Shown here in pieces: positions 48,381-57,945 of a DNA stretch of 64,000 nucleotides (within the stretch, counting starts at the first letter, position 1; every line of letters starts with the position of its first letter). Both the position numbers and the translations under genes were made by a program. A model generated the notes under the pieces. The model ran no database searches and was not told where the DNA came from. It saw only the letters and a list, made by a program, of their open reading frames with translations. Source of the stretch: Haladaptatus sp. DJG-WS-42 (lineage in GTDB: Archaea; Halobacteriota; Halobacteria; Halobacteriales; Halococcaceae); the NCBI RefSeq assembly GCF_037198285.1, contig NZ_CP147243.1, positions 2,472,422 through 2,536,421 on the forward strand, written 5' to 3'.

Positions 48381-49634
48381 GTGTCCACCGGAACTGCCCT
48401 CTCAGACAACCGCGAATCTGCGCTCGTCGTCTCGCTCATCGGCGGGTCACACTTCGTGAACCACATGTATCTGATGTTGCTGCCGCCCGCGTTCGCGCTT
48501 CTTGGCCCGGCGTTTTCCGTCTCGACCACCCAGCTCGGTCTCGCGGTGGGCGTCCTCGGCGGCGTCGTGACGCTGTTCCAACTGCCGTTTGGCTACGTTT
48601 CCGATACCTACAGCCGAACGCTCGTCCTCGGCATCTCGCTCGGCTTCGGCGCGGTGGGGGCCGCCCTCGCCGCCATAGCCCAGAGCTACGAGTGGCTGTT
48701 GGTCTCACAGGTCGTCCTCGGCATCGGCGTCGCGGGCCACCACCCTGCCCATTATCCGATACTCGCCGCTGCCACCGACGAATCGAGACGTGGACGAGCC
48801 TACAGTATCCACGGGTTTACCGGCGTGCTCGGATTGGCCGCGCCGTTCGCGCTCGTCCCGCTCGTGCTCAGTCTCGGCGGCGGGTGGCGCGAAGCGTTCC
48901 TCACAATCGCCGCCTTTGGCGGACTCTACGCCGTGGTGTGTCTCGGCGCGTTCTGGCGGTACGTCAGCAGGGACGTGACCCACCCCCCAAAAACACAAGC
49001 CACCGGTTCGACACCAAACTTTGCAAACGAACTCAAAACCCTGCTCACGACACCACTCATCCTCCTGCTCACGGTTCTCTGGTTCGTGAACTCGCTCGCC
49101 GCGTGGGGCATCCGCACCTACTCGCAGACGCTGCTCTCTGCGGGGTACGGGTTTGCGAGCGCAGACGCCAGCCTCGCCTCCTCTGCGATGCTCGCGGTGG
49201 GCGCGGGTTTCATTCTGCTCGGCGGGTGGCTCTCAGACCGCGCGCTTGCAGAGTACGTCCTCTACGCCGGATACGGCGCACTCACCGTACTCGCCGCCGT
49301 GCTCGCCTCCTCGATGGTGCCCGTCTTGCTGGCGCTCGGCTTTGTCTTGCTCCTTGAGAGTACCATCGACGTGAGCAGACCCGCCCGTGCGAAACTGACA
49401 GACCGCGCCTCGGCGCGCAAAGACGTGGGCAAGAATTTCGCGCTCATGACCATCGGCATCTCCGCGGGCGGCGCGATTGGCCCACCCGTGTTCGGTTACG
49501 TCATCGACATTGCGGGAGTGGATGTGGCGTTCTATCTCATCGCCGCGCTCGCCGCGCTCGCCATCGGATTGACAGCCGCAATTCGAGCGGCGAGCAGTCA
49601 GCCCGCACCCACCACGTCCCCGGCGACGGAATAG
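48381..49634 (+). CDS. Major facilitator superfamily transporter
   Basis: A 417-residue transporter with 12 predicted helices. The MFS signature after helix 2 is seen as GYVSDTYSRTLVLG; LLGGWLSDRALAE is the partner loop of the second half. First helix is VVSLIGGSHFVNHMYLMLLPPAF, which resembles the fosmidomycin-resistance-type branch (HxxxHxxxxxxPP). GTG (VSTGTALSD) is the likely start; the upstream frame overlaps the divergent hydrolase's start region. Substrate unknown. Confidence 0.85.
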   Translation: MSTGTALSDNRESALVVSLIGGSHFVNHMYLMLLPPAFALLGPAFSVSTTQLGLAVGVLGGVVTLFQLPFGYVSDTYSRTLVLGISLGFGAVGAALAAIAQSYEWLLVSQVVLGIGVAGHHPAHYPILAAATDESRRGRAYSIHGFTGVLGLAAPFALVPLVLSLGGGWREAFLTIAAFGGLYAVVCLGAFWRYVSRDVTHPPKTQATGSTPNFANELKTLLTTPLILLLTVLWFVNSLAAWGIRTYSQTLLSAGYGFASADASLASSAMLAVGAGFILLGGWLSDRALAEYVLYAGYGALTVLAAVLASSMVPVLLALGFVLLLESTIDVSRPARAKLTDRASARKDVGKNFALMTIGISAGGAIGPPVFGYVIDIAGVDVAFYLIAALAALAIGLTAAIRAASSQPAPTTSPATE

Positions 49635-49685
49635 CGCGGAATCACTGGCAGAACACACTTTTCCCCTGAGGCCCTTTGCGTAGCC

Positions 49686-50246
49686 ATGGTACTGCTCGAA
49701 TCCGAAGAGGAACTAGACGTTGGCGACGACGCACCCGACTTCTCGCTTCCGGGAACCGACGGCGAGACCTACACGCTCGACTCGTTTGCCGACAACGACG
49801 CCCTGCTCGTGGTGTTCACGTGCAACCACTGCCCGTACGCAAAGGCGAAATTCGAGCTGCTGAACGACCTCGCCGCGGACTACGACGACGTTGCGGTGGT
49901 CGGCATCAGCCCGAACGATGCAGACGAGTACCCAGATGACTCCTTCGAGAAGATGCAGGAACTCGTCGAAAACGGCACCATCCAGTACGACGCCTACCTC
50001 TACGACGAGTCCCAAGACGTGGCCCGCGCCTACGGTGCGGTCTGTACGCCAGACCCGTTCTTGTTCCGCAAGGAAAACGACGCGTTCGAACTCGCGTGGC
50101 ACGGCCGACTTGACGATGCACACTCGCCAGACGACGAGCCAACCCAACACGACATGCGCGAGGCAATCGACGCCGTGCTCGCGGGTGAGGATGTAGACAA
50201 AGGGTTCCTACCGTCGCGTGGATGCTCGATTAAGTGGAAAAACTGA
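49686..50246 (+). CDS. Thioredoxin-like / AhpC-TSA family redox protein
   Basis: A 186-residue protein with a peroxiredoxin/RedB-like fold: LDVGDDAPDFSLPGTDGETYTLDSFADND, then VVFTCNHCPYAKAKFELLNDLA with a CxxC redox pair (NHCPYAK context, a Cys-Asn-His-Cys site) and VVGISPNDADEYPDDSFEKM. This group (thioredoxin family protein of the PRX-like type) is common in haloarchaea; a reductase partner is not known. The end GFLPSRGCSIKWKN, with a third Cys, is characteristic. Convergent with the NCS2 permease. Confidence 0.88.
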   Translation: MVLLESEEELDVGDDAPDFSLPGTDGETYTLDSFADNDALLVVFTCNHCPYAKAKFELLNDLAADYDDVAVVGISPNDADEYPDDSFEKMQELVENGTIQYDAYLYDESQDVARAYGAVCTPDPFLFRKENDAFELAWHGRLDDAHSPDDEPTQHDMREAIDAVLAGEDVDKGFLPSRGCSIKWKN

Positions 50247-50259
50247 GACCCGCTACTGA

Positions 50260-51819
50260 TTAATCCGCGCTTTCTGGCGACCCGCTCGCGCCGTCGTTAC
50301 CGCGGCGCTCGAAGAACGTCTGGAAGTCCTCGTCGTCTTCGGCAATCGCCTGCCAGACGGTGAGCCCACGTTCGTCGTCCGAGCCGGGGATGGTGTTGTC
50401 GAGCACAACGGCGACGAGGCCGCCGACCGCCATGCCCGTGCCGCCGATGACGAACAGGGTGTCTGCGACGAGTTTCGTGCCGAGCACTGCGCCGAGGAGT
50501 GGGACGCCTTCGAGACCCATGCGGAGCATTTCTGGTCCAGCAATGTTCGGGTCGACTGCAGCGACGTTGTTCATGTAGGCTGGAATCGCGAGTCCGGCGA
50601 ACATGGCAGTCCCGAGAACGAAGATGTTGCGCGAGGAATCTAAGTCAACGTACTTGAGATTCGAGAGCCCCACGGCCACAATCTGGCCGAACATGGCAAT
50701 GAACAGGCCGCCGATGATTGGGCTTGGTATCGTCGCAATGAGTTGGCCAAAGTAGCCGATGAAGCCCATCACGAGCATGATGGCCGCGCCGACCTGCACG
50801 ACGTAGCGAGAGGCGACACCGGTGAGTCCGATTGCGCCGATGTTCTCTGAGTAGGAAGTCGAACCGCCCGCGCCCATGATGCCCGCGAACACGTTCATCA
50901 GGCCCTCCATGCCGATGCCGTGGTTGATGCGCTTTTCACTTGGTGCGCCGATGCCCGAGAGGCGGGCAACGGCGTGATAGTCGCCGAAAGACTCGACAAT
51001 CGAGGCGACGACGCCCGCGAACATCCCGACGATGAACGAGGTTTCGATGACTGGTGTCCCGAACTGAAGCGGGTGAATTGGGAGCAGCGCCGGTGCGCTC
51101 GTCACCATCGAGAAGTCAACGTAGCCGGGCGTTCCGGGTGCGTAGAAGCCAGTCACCGAAAGCACCGCGGCCACGACGTAGGCGACGACAATCGCGAGCA
51201 AGACGGGGAACAGTTTGAACACCTTGTTACTCTCTTTCAGGTACTGACTGAACAGCACGATGAGGAACAGGGTGAGCCCGAGCAGCCACCAGTTTTGGGT
51301 CGCACTCGTGACCTGTGGAACCGAAAACAGCGAGAGGCCGATGAGCGCAATCGTCGGGGCGACGACGACCGGCGAGAGGAACTGCCGGAGTTTGCCAACG
51401 ACGCCGAAGTAGCCGATTGCCACCTCCGCGAGGGCGGCGACGATAATCGCGCCTTGGAGGTGGACAATCATCACTTCCCAGCCGGGATTGCCGGGGAAGC
51501 TGCCGACGACGCCGATGATGGCGAGCGCCGGAGCCAGCATCGAAAACGGCGCGCCTTGGACGATTGGATACCGGTTTCCGAACGTCGTCTGGGCGAGCGT
51601 TGCAATCCCCGAAACGACGAAAAACGTGCCGACGAGCCGCGCCGTAGCGGACGCGGGCATCCCCATCGCCCCGGCGAGAATGAGCGGAACGGCGATGTTC
51701 GCGCCGACCATCGTGAGGTAGTGTTGGAGGCCAAGCAAGGCGGATTCGCCGAGCGGCGGTTTGTCGTCGATGCCGTATTCGACAAAGCCAGCTTCAGAAG
51801 GCGGTTCGTTATCTGCCAT
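50260..51819 (-). CDS. NCS2 uracil-xanthine permease
   Basis: A 519-residue nucleobase transporter with about 14 membrane segments. Family motifs: LLGLQHYLTMVGANIAVPLIL, QGAPFSMLAPALAII, the NAT motif region AGIMGAGGSTSYSENIGAIG, and SVFESFGDYHAVARLSG-like substrate helix (SIVESFGDYHAVA). Imports uracil, xanthine or related bases with protons or sodium. The ATG giving MADNEPPSE begins conserved sequence; earlier in-frame codons extend into the promoter. Same strand as, and downstream of, the TctA-like gene but 100 bp apart. Confidence 0.9.
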   Translation of the reverse strand: MADNEPPSEAGFVEYGIDDKPPLGESALLGLQHYLTMVGANIAVPLILAGAMGMPASATARLVGTFFVVSGIATLAQTTFGNRYPIVQGAPFSMLAPALAIIGVVGSFPGNPGWEVMIVHLQGAIIVAALAEVAIGYFGVVGKLRQFLSPVVVAPTIALIGLSLFSVPQVTSATQNWWLLGLTLFLIVLFSQYLKESNKVFKLFPVLLAIVVAYVVAAVLSVTGFYAPGTPGYVDFSMVTSAPALLPIHPLQFGTPVIETSFIVGMFAGVVASIVESFGDYHAVARLSGIGAPSEKRINHGIGMEGLMNVFAGIMGAGGSTSYSENIGAIGLTGVASRYVVQVGAAIMLVMGFIGYFGQLIATIPSPIIGGLFIAMFGQIVAVGLSNLKYVDLDSSRNIFVLGTAMFAGLAIPAYMNNVAAVDPNIAGPEMLRMGLEGVPLLGAVLGTKLVADTLFVIGGTGMAVGGLVAVVLDNTIPGSDDERGLTVWQAIAEDDEDFQTFFERRGNDGASGSPESAD

Positions 51820-51922
51820 CGGTGCACTCCTGTCCGGATCCAACCATGTGGTGCATCTATCCATCATCCTGTATGGGATTGTCATAAACACATCGGAACG
51901 ACCGCAAGAGGGTGTGCTTTTC

Positions 51923-53191
51923 TTACCAGCAAGCTAGTAGGTTCGCACATACATCTCTGAGCACAAGCGGACCGAGGAGCACACCCATCAGATGGACTCT
52001 GCGGGTCCCAACGCGAACAGGCACCATGCCGAGAACGATCGCCGCCGCGAGTACACAGACACCAAGCAAGCCAGCAAAGGCCCACGAAAGAACGACGAGT
52101 AGGCAGAGGACGATGAGTGAGAGCATCGTGTAGTCGAGTCTGCCAACAGTTCCGAGATACCAGTCACCCAGCCGAGGGACGAGCACGAACCCGGCCGCCG
52201 CTGCAATCGAAATCCCCGAAAGGAGGACGGGCAGATTGAGCGGCACGCCAGCGTCGTCAAGCGCGACGAGCACGCCGGTTCGTGGGGTGCCAAGCGAGAC
52301 GAGCGCGAACAGCGCGAAAATCGTATTCGCCGTGTTCACGCCACTTGTCGCGACGATGAATCCGCGCGTTCGTTCGCCAGCAGGGAGGGCGGGAAGCACC
52401 GCAGTCGCGGCAATCGCACTTGACACACCGGGCAGATAGCCGACGATTGCGCCCGAGAGCGTTCCGGCAACCGCAGTTCCACAGACCAGTTTTTTCGACG
52501 ACGTGACCGCAGCCGTCGCCTGTTCAGGGACGCCTGCACCGTCCATCGCATCGATGAGGACGGGTGCGCCGAACAGCCCCGCGAACAGGGGCATGAGCAG
52601 GTCGCCCGTGGGGAACAGCCCGCGTGCGGGCAAGTCCAGTGTTGCCACTCCGAGGGCGCTACTGGCGGTGAGAATCGCCATCGCCCATAGTTTCCGTCTG
52701 GTCGTTGGCTCACCGGCGAGCAGTGCGAGCGCAATTGCGCCAAGAACGGCCCAGAGATGGGCGTCGATGAGGGGATACGCCCACGTCATCAGCTCTGTCA
52801 CTGGAATCGCCAGTGGAACGGCGAAAAAGACCGCAAGACCGCTCCCGAGCGCGGAGAGTCGGAGCGATTCTCTCCCCTGTCCCGCGAGCACGAGCCGGTG
52901 GCCGGGCAGTGCACCGGGGGCGAACGCCGGATCTGGCACCCCAAGTGCGAGTGCGGGAATCACGTCGAGGAAAGTGTGGACGACCCCTGCTGCAAGCATC
53001 GAAACGCCAACGAGCGTGGGCGGGCCGGGAACGAGCGGTGCGCCTGCCGCGAGCAAGAGCGCGAAGTTGTTCGCGTGGAGGCCGGGGATGAGGCCGCTCA
53101 GCGTCCCGAGGAAGATTCCACCGGCGACGAATCCGAGGGTCACGAGAGTGGTTTCGGGGGCGAATTGTATGCTAACGCCAGCGAGGGTCAT
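51923..53191 (-). CDS. TctA-family (DUF112) membrane protein without TctB/TctC partners
   Basis: A 422-residue polytopic protein with about 11 helices. The duplicated TctA signature occurs as LSGLIPGLHANNFALLLAAG in the first half and GYLPGVSSAIAATAVLPALP in the second. The N-terminal part also contains VPDPAFAPGALPGHRL. TctA proteins are the large permease of tripartite tricarboxylate transporters; archaeal stand-alone members lack the small membrane and binding subunits, as here, so the substrate and mechanism are unknown. Confidence 0.8.
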   Translation of the reverse strand: MTLAGVSIQFAPETTLVTLGFVAGGIFLGTLSGLIPGLHANNFALLLAAGAPLVPGPPTLVGVSMLAAGVVHTFLDVIPALALGVPDPAFAPGALPGHRLVLAGQGRESLRLSALGSGLAVFFAVPLAIPVTELMTWAYPLIDAHLWAVLGAIALALLAGEPTTRRKLWAMAILTASSALGVATLDLPARGLFPTGDLLMPLFAGLFGAPVLIDAMDGAGVPEQATAAVTSSKKLVCGTAVAGTLSGAIVGYLPGVSSAIAATAVLPALPAGERTRGFIVATSGVNTANTIFALFALVSLGTPRTGVLVALDDAGVPLNLPVLLSGISIAAAAGFVLVPRLGDWYLGTVGRLDYTMLSLIVLCLLVVLSWAFAGLLGVCVLAAAIVLGMVPVRVGTRRVHLMGVLLGPLVLRDVCANLLACW

Positions 53192-53283
53192 CCAGCACGG
53201 ACTGGTTCCGGCTTTGCGTATAAACTCAGGGACTGGCTGTGAGAAGGTATCGAGTGATGACTCTCAGGACACAGCGTCCAATA

Positions 53284-53288
53284 AAAAG
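53284..53288 (-). terminator. T-run terminator of the ribosomal operon
   Basis: AAAAA on the plus strand is TTTTT on the minus strand, 25 bp past the P1 stop codon. Confidence 0.5.
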
Positions 53289-53312
53289 TTGTAGGTTGGA
53301 GTGACGTGACGT

Positions 53313-53645
53313 TTAGCCGAAGAGGGAGCCGAGACCTTCGCCGCTGGCCTCTTCGTCCTCTTCTTCTTCGTCGTCGTCGCCCTCGTCCGCTGCTTCGGCT
53401 TCGTCGTCGCTGTCGTCGGAGTCGTCGCCACCCTCTGCTGGGGCTGCGGCGCCACCGGCGGCAGGGACTGCGGCTGCCTGCTCGATTGCGTCTTCGATGT
53501 CGACGTCCTCGAGTGCGGCGACGAGCGCCTTCACACGGGACTCTTCGACGTCAACGCCTGCGGCGTCGAGCACTGCGGTGAGGTTTTCTTCGTTGATCTC
53601 TGCGTCCGTCTCGTTCAGGATGAGCGCTGCGTAGATGTATTCCAT
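53313..53645 (-). CDS. rpl12: 50S ribosomal protein P1 (archaeal L12)
   Basis: A 110-residue acidic stalk protein: [22 protein letters not shown] and the dimerisation helices ([20 protein letters not shown]), then an Ala-Glu-Asp hinge and the conserved C-terminus [18 protein letters not shown] that recruits GTPase factors. The LFG end is shared with L10 next door. Last gene of the L11-L1-L10-P1 operon, 6 bp behind rpl10. Confidence 0.96.
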   Translation of the reverse strand: MEYIYAALILNETDAEINEENLTAVLDAAGVDVEESRVKALVAALEDVDIEDAIEQAAAVPAAGGAAAPAEGGDDSDDSDDEAEAADEGDDDEEEEDEEASGEGLGSLFG

Positions 53646-53651
53646 TGTAGC

Positions 53652-54692
53652 TTATCCGAATAGGTTGCCGAGACCCTCACCAGCGTCCTCTTCGTCCTCT
53701 TCGTCGTCTTCGTCCGCGGCGTCGGTCTCAGCGGCTTGGTCATCAGTCGATTCGTCTGCTTCATCAGCTTCAGCCGACTGCGCGGGAGCGGCGGCTTCGA
53801 TGCCGCGAAGCTCCTCGGGCAGGGCGTCCTCGTCGTCGATCAGGGCAGCGAGCGCGCGCATCTGCGCGTCTGCTCGGCTGACCAGGTCGGGTGCGAGGTC
53901 CGGGCTGGCGATGGCGGCCTGGAGACCCACGCTCTTTGCCTCGCCCGTTGCTTTGGCAATGAGTGCGGGTGCCGTCTGGGCCGTTGGGTAGACCGCGTTG
54001 ATCGAGAGGTTCCGGGCCTGGGCCACGGCACGCTCTAAGTCGCTGCGGTACTCGTCCACATCGATGGCGAGTTCCTCTGGGGCGAACAACACGCCTTCTG
54101 AGTACACACTGCGCAGGTCGAGACCGACCTCTTTCGGCTCGATGCCGAGTTCGGCGAGGACGGACGAGAGCTGCTGGGTGACTTCTTCGCCTTCTTCGAG
54201 AACCTTCGAGTCCTCTAAGACGTGGATGGAGCCATCCTGGATGCGGGCGTTTGCGCCAACTTGCTGGAGTTCACCCACGAACGGACCGGGGTCTGCGCCG
54301 GTGTCACCTGCTGGGATGACGATGTCGTTGGGTGCAACTTCGCCAGCGTTGATTGGGGCTGGCGTCTTCGAGTCTTCGAGCTTCTTGAAGAGACCGAACG
54401 GGTTGTCGTTGGTGCCGATGAGGCCGACCTGCCCGTCTACGTGCTCTACGAGTTGCTCTAACCCGTCGTTGATCTGTTCCAGCGCACGCGTCATCAGCGT
54501 GTTGCGGCTGACGCGGAGTTGTGCGCTTCCGTGAAGGTCGCGGCGCATGGCCTGCAGTTGCTTCGATGGGATACCGGAGATGCGGACGACGCCGACACTC
54601 TGGTATTCTTCGAAGATGTCGACGAGTGCGCCGACTTCCTCGCGCTTCCACTCGGGAATGACCTCTGTTTTGCGCTCGGCTTCTGCAGACAT
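53652..54692 (-). CDS. rpl10: 50S ribosomal protein L10 (P0)
   Basis: A 346-residue P0 protein: [50 protein letters not shown] (rRNA-binding domain), P0-specific insertion around 110-210, helical spine [21 protein letters not shown], and a long acidic hinge with the stalk end [14 protein letters not shown]. Forms the base of the ribosomal stalk and holds several P1 dimers. Its start base overlaps the last base of the L1 stop codon. Confidence 0.96.
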   Translation of the reverse strand: MSAEAERKTEVIPEWKREEVGALVDIFEEYQSVGVVRISGIPSKQLQAMRRDLHGSAQLRVSRNTLMTRALEQINDGLEQLVEHVDGQVGLIGTNDNPFGLFKKLEDSKTPAPINAGEVAPNDIVIPAGDTGADPGPFVGELQQVGANARIQDGSIHVLEDSKVLEEGEEVTQQLSSVLAELGIEPKEVGLDLRSVYSEGVLFAPEELAIDVDEYRSDLERAVAQARNLSINAVYPTAQTAPALIAKATGEAKSVGLQAAIASPDLAPDLVSRADAQMRALAALIDDEDALPEELRGIEAAAPAQSAEADEADESTDDQAAETDAADEDDEEDEEDAGEGLGNLFG

Positions 54693-55327
54693 TATGCCAC
54701 CCTCACACTCGGGCCCATCGTCGTCTTGACGTAGACGCTGTCGATGTTGAGCGGCCCTTTTTCCAGGTTTGCTTCCAGACGCCGGAGGATAACGTCGACG
54801 TTCTCGCCGATGTCCTCAGGAGACATGTCTTCTGCACCCACGCGGGTGTGGAAGGTCCGCCGGTCGCGGCTCCGGAGCTGGACGGTGTTTTTCATACGGT
54901 TCACTACCTCGACAACGTCGTCGTCGGGCTGGAGTGGTGTTGGCATCTTACCGCGTGGACCGAGAACGGTACCAAGGTGCCGACCGATGTCCTGCATCTT
55001 CGAAACTTCTGCAACGAAGAAGTCGGTCTCGTCTGCTAAGTCCTTGGCTGCGTTCGTGTCATCTCCGAGGTCTTCGATTTCGTCTTTACCCATGACGGTA
55101 GCGACGTCTTCTGCTCGGAGTGCGGTTTCACCATCGGCGAAGACCACAATCTGGGTCTCCTGACCGGTCCCCTGTGGGAGGACGACACTCTCATCAACAC
55201 GTTTCGACGGCTCGTTTAAGTCGAGGTCGCGCAGGTTAATCGCGAGGTCGACCGTTTCGCGGAACTTCCGCTCAGGTGCCTCGTCGAGTGCGCGCGAGAC
55301 TGCTTGCACTATATCATATTCTGCCAT
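54692..55327 (-). CDS. rpl1: 50S ribosomal protein L1
   Basis: A 211-residue L1: [65 protein letters not shown], the [25 protein letters not shown]-binding segment and TMGPSVRVA at the end. It binds 23S rRNA at the L1 stalk. Two ATG codons are adjacent (55330 and 55327); the second has the better distance from the Shine-Dalgarno GGAGGTGA. The 133-nt gap upstream of it carries a hairpin that looks like its own binding site. Confidence 0.96.
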   Translation of the reverse strand: MAEYDIVQAVSRALDEAPERKFRETVDLAINLRDLDLNEPSKRVDESVVLPQGTGQETQIVVFADGETALRAEDVATVMGKDEIEDLGDDTNAAKDLADETDFFVAEVSKMQDIGRHLGTVLGPRGKMPTPLQPDDDVVEVVNRMKNTVQLRSRDRRTFHTRVGAEDMSPEDIGENVDVILRRLEANLEKGPLNIDSVYVKTTMGPSVRVA

Positions 55328-55362
55328 CATTCACCTCCGTAGTACGCTTTCGTAGCTTCTAC

Positions 55363-55394
55363 GGGATGAAACAGGCTGCGTGCCTGCCTCACCC
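55363..55394 (-). promoter_or_regulatory. Candidate L1 autoregulatory hairpin in the mRNA leader
   Basis: On the minus strand GGGTGA-GG-CAGGC-ACGCA- GCCTG-TT-TCA-T-CCC folds into a stem: CAGGC/GCCTG closes the loop, and GGGTGA pairs with TCA..CCC with one bulged T, with GG/TT between. An interrupted stem with an asymmetric internal loop of this kind resembles the L1 site on 23S rRNA. In methanogens and haloarchaea L1 represses its own operon by binding such a leader element. Confidence 0.6.
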
Positions 55395-55460
55395 GATTTC
55401 ACGCCTAAGACGAACTTAAAAGCGTCGAACGGCGCGTGGCCGTGAGAACAGTTGTGTAGG

Positions 55461-55937
55461 TTATTCGACGAGGATGTCGTCGTACGTGCCCGAGTCGACG
55501 CGCTGTTTGAACGTGCGAGCGTCCTCGCCGTCGATGGTGACACCGAGGGAGGCACACGTGCCGCCGACTTCCTTCGCCGCGTTCTTCACGTCGTACGAGA
55601 GGAGGTCGGTCTGTTTCTGTTGTGCGATTTTCTTGACCTGTTCGACCGTGATGTCAGCGACGAAGTCCGCCTGTGGGCGGCCGCTGCCGGTGTCGAAGCC
55701 GACTTCGTCTTTGATGAGGGCGGCCGTTGGTGGCACACCGACGTCGATGTCGAACGAGCCATCGTCGTCGTACGTGATGGTGACGGGCACTTCCATGCCG
55801 TCGAACGCTGCGGTCAGGTCGTTAATCTCGGAAACAACAGCCTGCACGTCAACAGGGGTGGGGCCGAGCTCGGGACCGAGCGGTGGGCCAGGGTTGGCCT
55901 TACCGCCGGGTACGAGTGCTTCGATAGTTCCAGCCAT
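55461..55937 (-). CDS. rpl11: 50S ribosomal protein L11
   Basis: A 158-residue L11: AGTIEALVPGGKANPGPPLGPELGPTPVDVQAVV, the thiostrepton-loop region, and a C-terminal rRNA-binding domain (VEQVKKIAQQKQTDLLSYDVKNAAKEVGGTCASLGVTIDG). ATG MAGTIEA used; MSDMAGT three codons up is the alternative. First gene of the stalk operon; TTAAAA on the minus strand near 55962-55967 may be its TATA element. Confidence 0.96.
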   Translation of the reverse strand: MAGTIEALVPGGKANPGPPLGPELGPTPVDVQAVVSEINDLTAAFDGMEVPVTITYDDDGSFDIDVGVPPTAALIKDEVGFDTGSGRPQADFVADITVEQVKKIAQQKQTDLLSYDVKNAAKEVGGTCASLGVTIDGEDARTFKQRVDSGTYDDILVE

Positions 55938-55991
55938 ATCCGACACAACCGCTCGGTCGGTTTTAAGAATTGTCTTTTGGCGACAGCGTCC

Positions 55992-56195
55992 TTAGCGCAC
56001 TGGGATACCGTGACGTGCGAGGTAATCGCTCGCGGCTTTGACGTCGATTGGGCTCCCAATCAGTCGAATCGCGTTCGGGTGCTCTTCGATTGCTGTCAGC
56101 ATGAACTCGGCTTCGAGGCCGTCGCGTACCGTCGCATACACGTCTGCGGGAAGCACGATTTGGGTGCTGTCGCGGAAGCGTTCGGCATCAGACAT
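55992..56195 (-). CDS. Small conserved haloarchaeal protein (VNG_1110C-like)
   Basis: A 67-residue cytoplasmic protein, MSDAERFRDSTQIVLPADVY followed by ATVRDGLEAEFMLTAIEEHP and SPIDVKAASDYLARHGIPVR. It is predicted to be alpha/beta with no metal motif. I recognise the pattern as a short haloarchaeal family that is found upstream of rpl11 in other genomes; function unknown. The start is the ATG before SDAERF; the frame is open much further upstream but that part overlaps the divergent Drg promoter. Confidence 0.72.
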   Translation of the reverse strand: MSDAERFRDSTQIVLPADVYATVRDGLEAEFMLTAIEEHPNAIRLIGSPIDVKAASDYLARHGIPVR

Positions 56196-56337
56196 CAGGT
56201 ACGTAGGGCCACACGACACCCTTGCAAAAGCATGTCGAAATTGCCTGTTTGTGTTCGCTCCTGAAGGGCATCTTCGACGCAGAACCAATCGACACAATGG
56301 AAAGGGTTTTTCGACGGGCGACGCGGATACTGAAGTA

Positions 56338-57447
56338 ATGGGGCTCGAAGAGGAGATTGAATCCATCCGCGAGGAGATAACCAGCACGCCCTACAACAAG
56401 TCCACAGAGGCGCATATTGGACGGTTGAAGGCGAAGCTCGCGGAGAAAAAAGAGAAGTTGGAGTCGCAAGCCTCCGCGGGCGGTGGCGACGGTTATGCCG
56501 TCGAGAAGCACGGCGACGCGACGGTCGCGCTCGTTGGCTTCCCGAGCGTTGGCAAGTCCACGCTCCTCAACGCGCTCACCAACGCAGAAAGTGAGGTGGG
56601 GGCCTACGAGTTCACGACCATCAACGTCCACCCCGGGATGTTGCAGTACAACGGCGCGAACATCCAACTAATGGACGTGCCGGGGCTTATCGAAGGCGCA
56701 GCGGGCGGCCGCGGTGGAGGGCGAGAAGTGCTCTCTGTCGTCCGAACCGCAGACCTCGTCATCTTCATGCTCTCGGTGTTCGAAATCGAGCGCTACTCGC
56801 GCTTACGCGAGGAACTGTATAACAACAAGGTCAGAATCGACACCGGGCCACCCTCCCTCAAAGTCACGAAAAAGGGGAAGGGCGGCATCAACGTCACGTC
56901 GAGTGTCGATCTCGATCTTTCAGAAGAGGTCATCAAAGAGATCCTCCGGGAGAAGGGGTACGTCAACGCGGACGTGGTCATCCGCGAGAACATCACCGTA
57001 GACCGCCTCATCGACGGCCTGATGAAAAACCGCGTCTATCTCCCGTCGATGGTCATCGCCAACAAGGCAGACCTCATCGACCACGACTATCTAGAGAACG
57101 TCCACGAAGACCTCCGCGAAGAGGGACTCGACCCGGACGACGTGGTGTTCATCAGCGCCGAGGCAGAGAAGGGCTTAGACGCGCTCAAAGAGACGATTTG
57201 GAAGAAACTCGGTCTCATTCGCGTCTATATGGACAAACCCGGTCGGGGGACGGACTTCGAAGAGCCACTCATCATCAAGCGAGGGGAAACCATCGAAGAT
57301 GCCTGTAAAAAGCTCGGCGCGAACCTGCTCGACCGATTCCGCTTCGCGCGCGTGACGGGCCCGAGCGCGAAACACGATGCCCAACAGGTGGGTCTCGACC
57401 ACGTCCTCGAAGACGAAGACATCCTTCGCATCATCGCTCGCAAGTAG
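56338..57447 (+). CDS. drg: OBG-family GTPase Drg with TGS domain
   Basis: A 369-residue translation-associated GTPase: N-terminal helices (GLEEEIESIREEITSTPYNKS), G1 VGFPSVGKSTLL, G2 FTTINVHPG, G3 DVPGLIEGAAGGRGGGREVLS (glycine-rich), G4 ANKAD, and a C-terminal TGS domain (IRVYMDKPGRGTDFEEPLIIKRG ... DHVLEDEDILRIIARK). Archaeal/eukaryal Drg proteins bind ribosomes and affect elongation. A membrane protein gene starts on the very next base. Confidence 0.95.
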   Translation: MGLEEEIESIREEITSTPYNKSTEAHIGRLKAKLAEKKEKLESQASAGGGDGYAVEKHGDATVALVGFPSVGKSTLLNALTNAESEVGAYEFTTINVHPGMLQYNGANIQLMDVPGLIEGAAGGRGGGREVLSVVRTADLVIFMLSVFEIERYSRLREELYNNKVRIDTGPPSLKVTKKGKGGINVTSSVDLDLSEEVIKEILREKGYVNADVVIRENITVDRLIDGLMKNRVYLPSMVIANKADLIDHDYLENVHEDLREEGLDPDDVVFISAEAEKGLDALKETIWKKLGLIRVYMDKPGRGTDFEEPLIIKRGETIEDACKKLGANLLDRFRFARVTGPSAKHDAQQVGLDHVLEDEDILRIIARK

Positions 57448-57903
57448 ATGGATTCGTCCTCGAATCGGGCTGCTGTCCGTCGCCTGCTCGCGCTTCTCGT
57501 CGTCGGACTTCTTCCGTGGACGATTATCCTCGTAAACGGCCAGTTCACGTTTATCTTCTCGTTTGGCCTCGTGAACACGAACCCCTTCCATCTCACGAAT
57601 CTCTTTGCCTACCTTACGCAGTTCACACTTGGTCTTCCCCGCTCGCTCCAAGCGTGGCCCGCGAGCACCTTACTCTACATTGGCGCGCTCGTGAGCGCAG
57701 CGACCGGATTTTTTGGCAGTGAAGACGAACGCCTCACCGGCGGGCTGCTCGTGTTCGCCGGTGGCGCGCAGTTTTATCTCACGGTCGGTCTCATCGCCTC
57801 ACTCGGCACCCGCGTATTCCCGCTCGGGATGATTGCCCTCTGGACGGTTGCGTGGTGGTTTTACGCCCCGGCGCTCAAACGAATTTTCCGGCACGACGGG
57901 TAG
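57448..57903 (+). CDS. Multi-pass membrane protein of unknown function
   Basis: A 151-residue protein with four predicted membrane helices: LLALLVVGLLPWTIILVNG (about 13-31), the stretch TLLYIGALVSAATGFFG, LLVFAGGAQFYLTVGLIASLG and VFPLGMIALWTVAWWFY. A conserved-looking FSFGLVNTNPFHLTNL loop follows the first helix. Small haloarchaeal membrane family; no function known. It starts at the first base after the drg stop codon, so the two genes are co-transcribed. Confidence 0.75.
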   Translation: MDSSSNRAAVRRLLALLVVGLLPWTIILVNGQFTFIFSFGLVNTNPFHLTNLFAYLTQFTLGLPRSLQAWPASTLLYIGALVSAATGFFGSEDERLTGGLLVFAGGAQFYLTVGLIASLGTRVFPLGMIALWTVAWWFYAPALKRIFRHDG

Positions 57904-57945
57904 GTGGCCGGTGTGCTTTTTGGTCGCCAGACCACAGCCTGCAGC

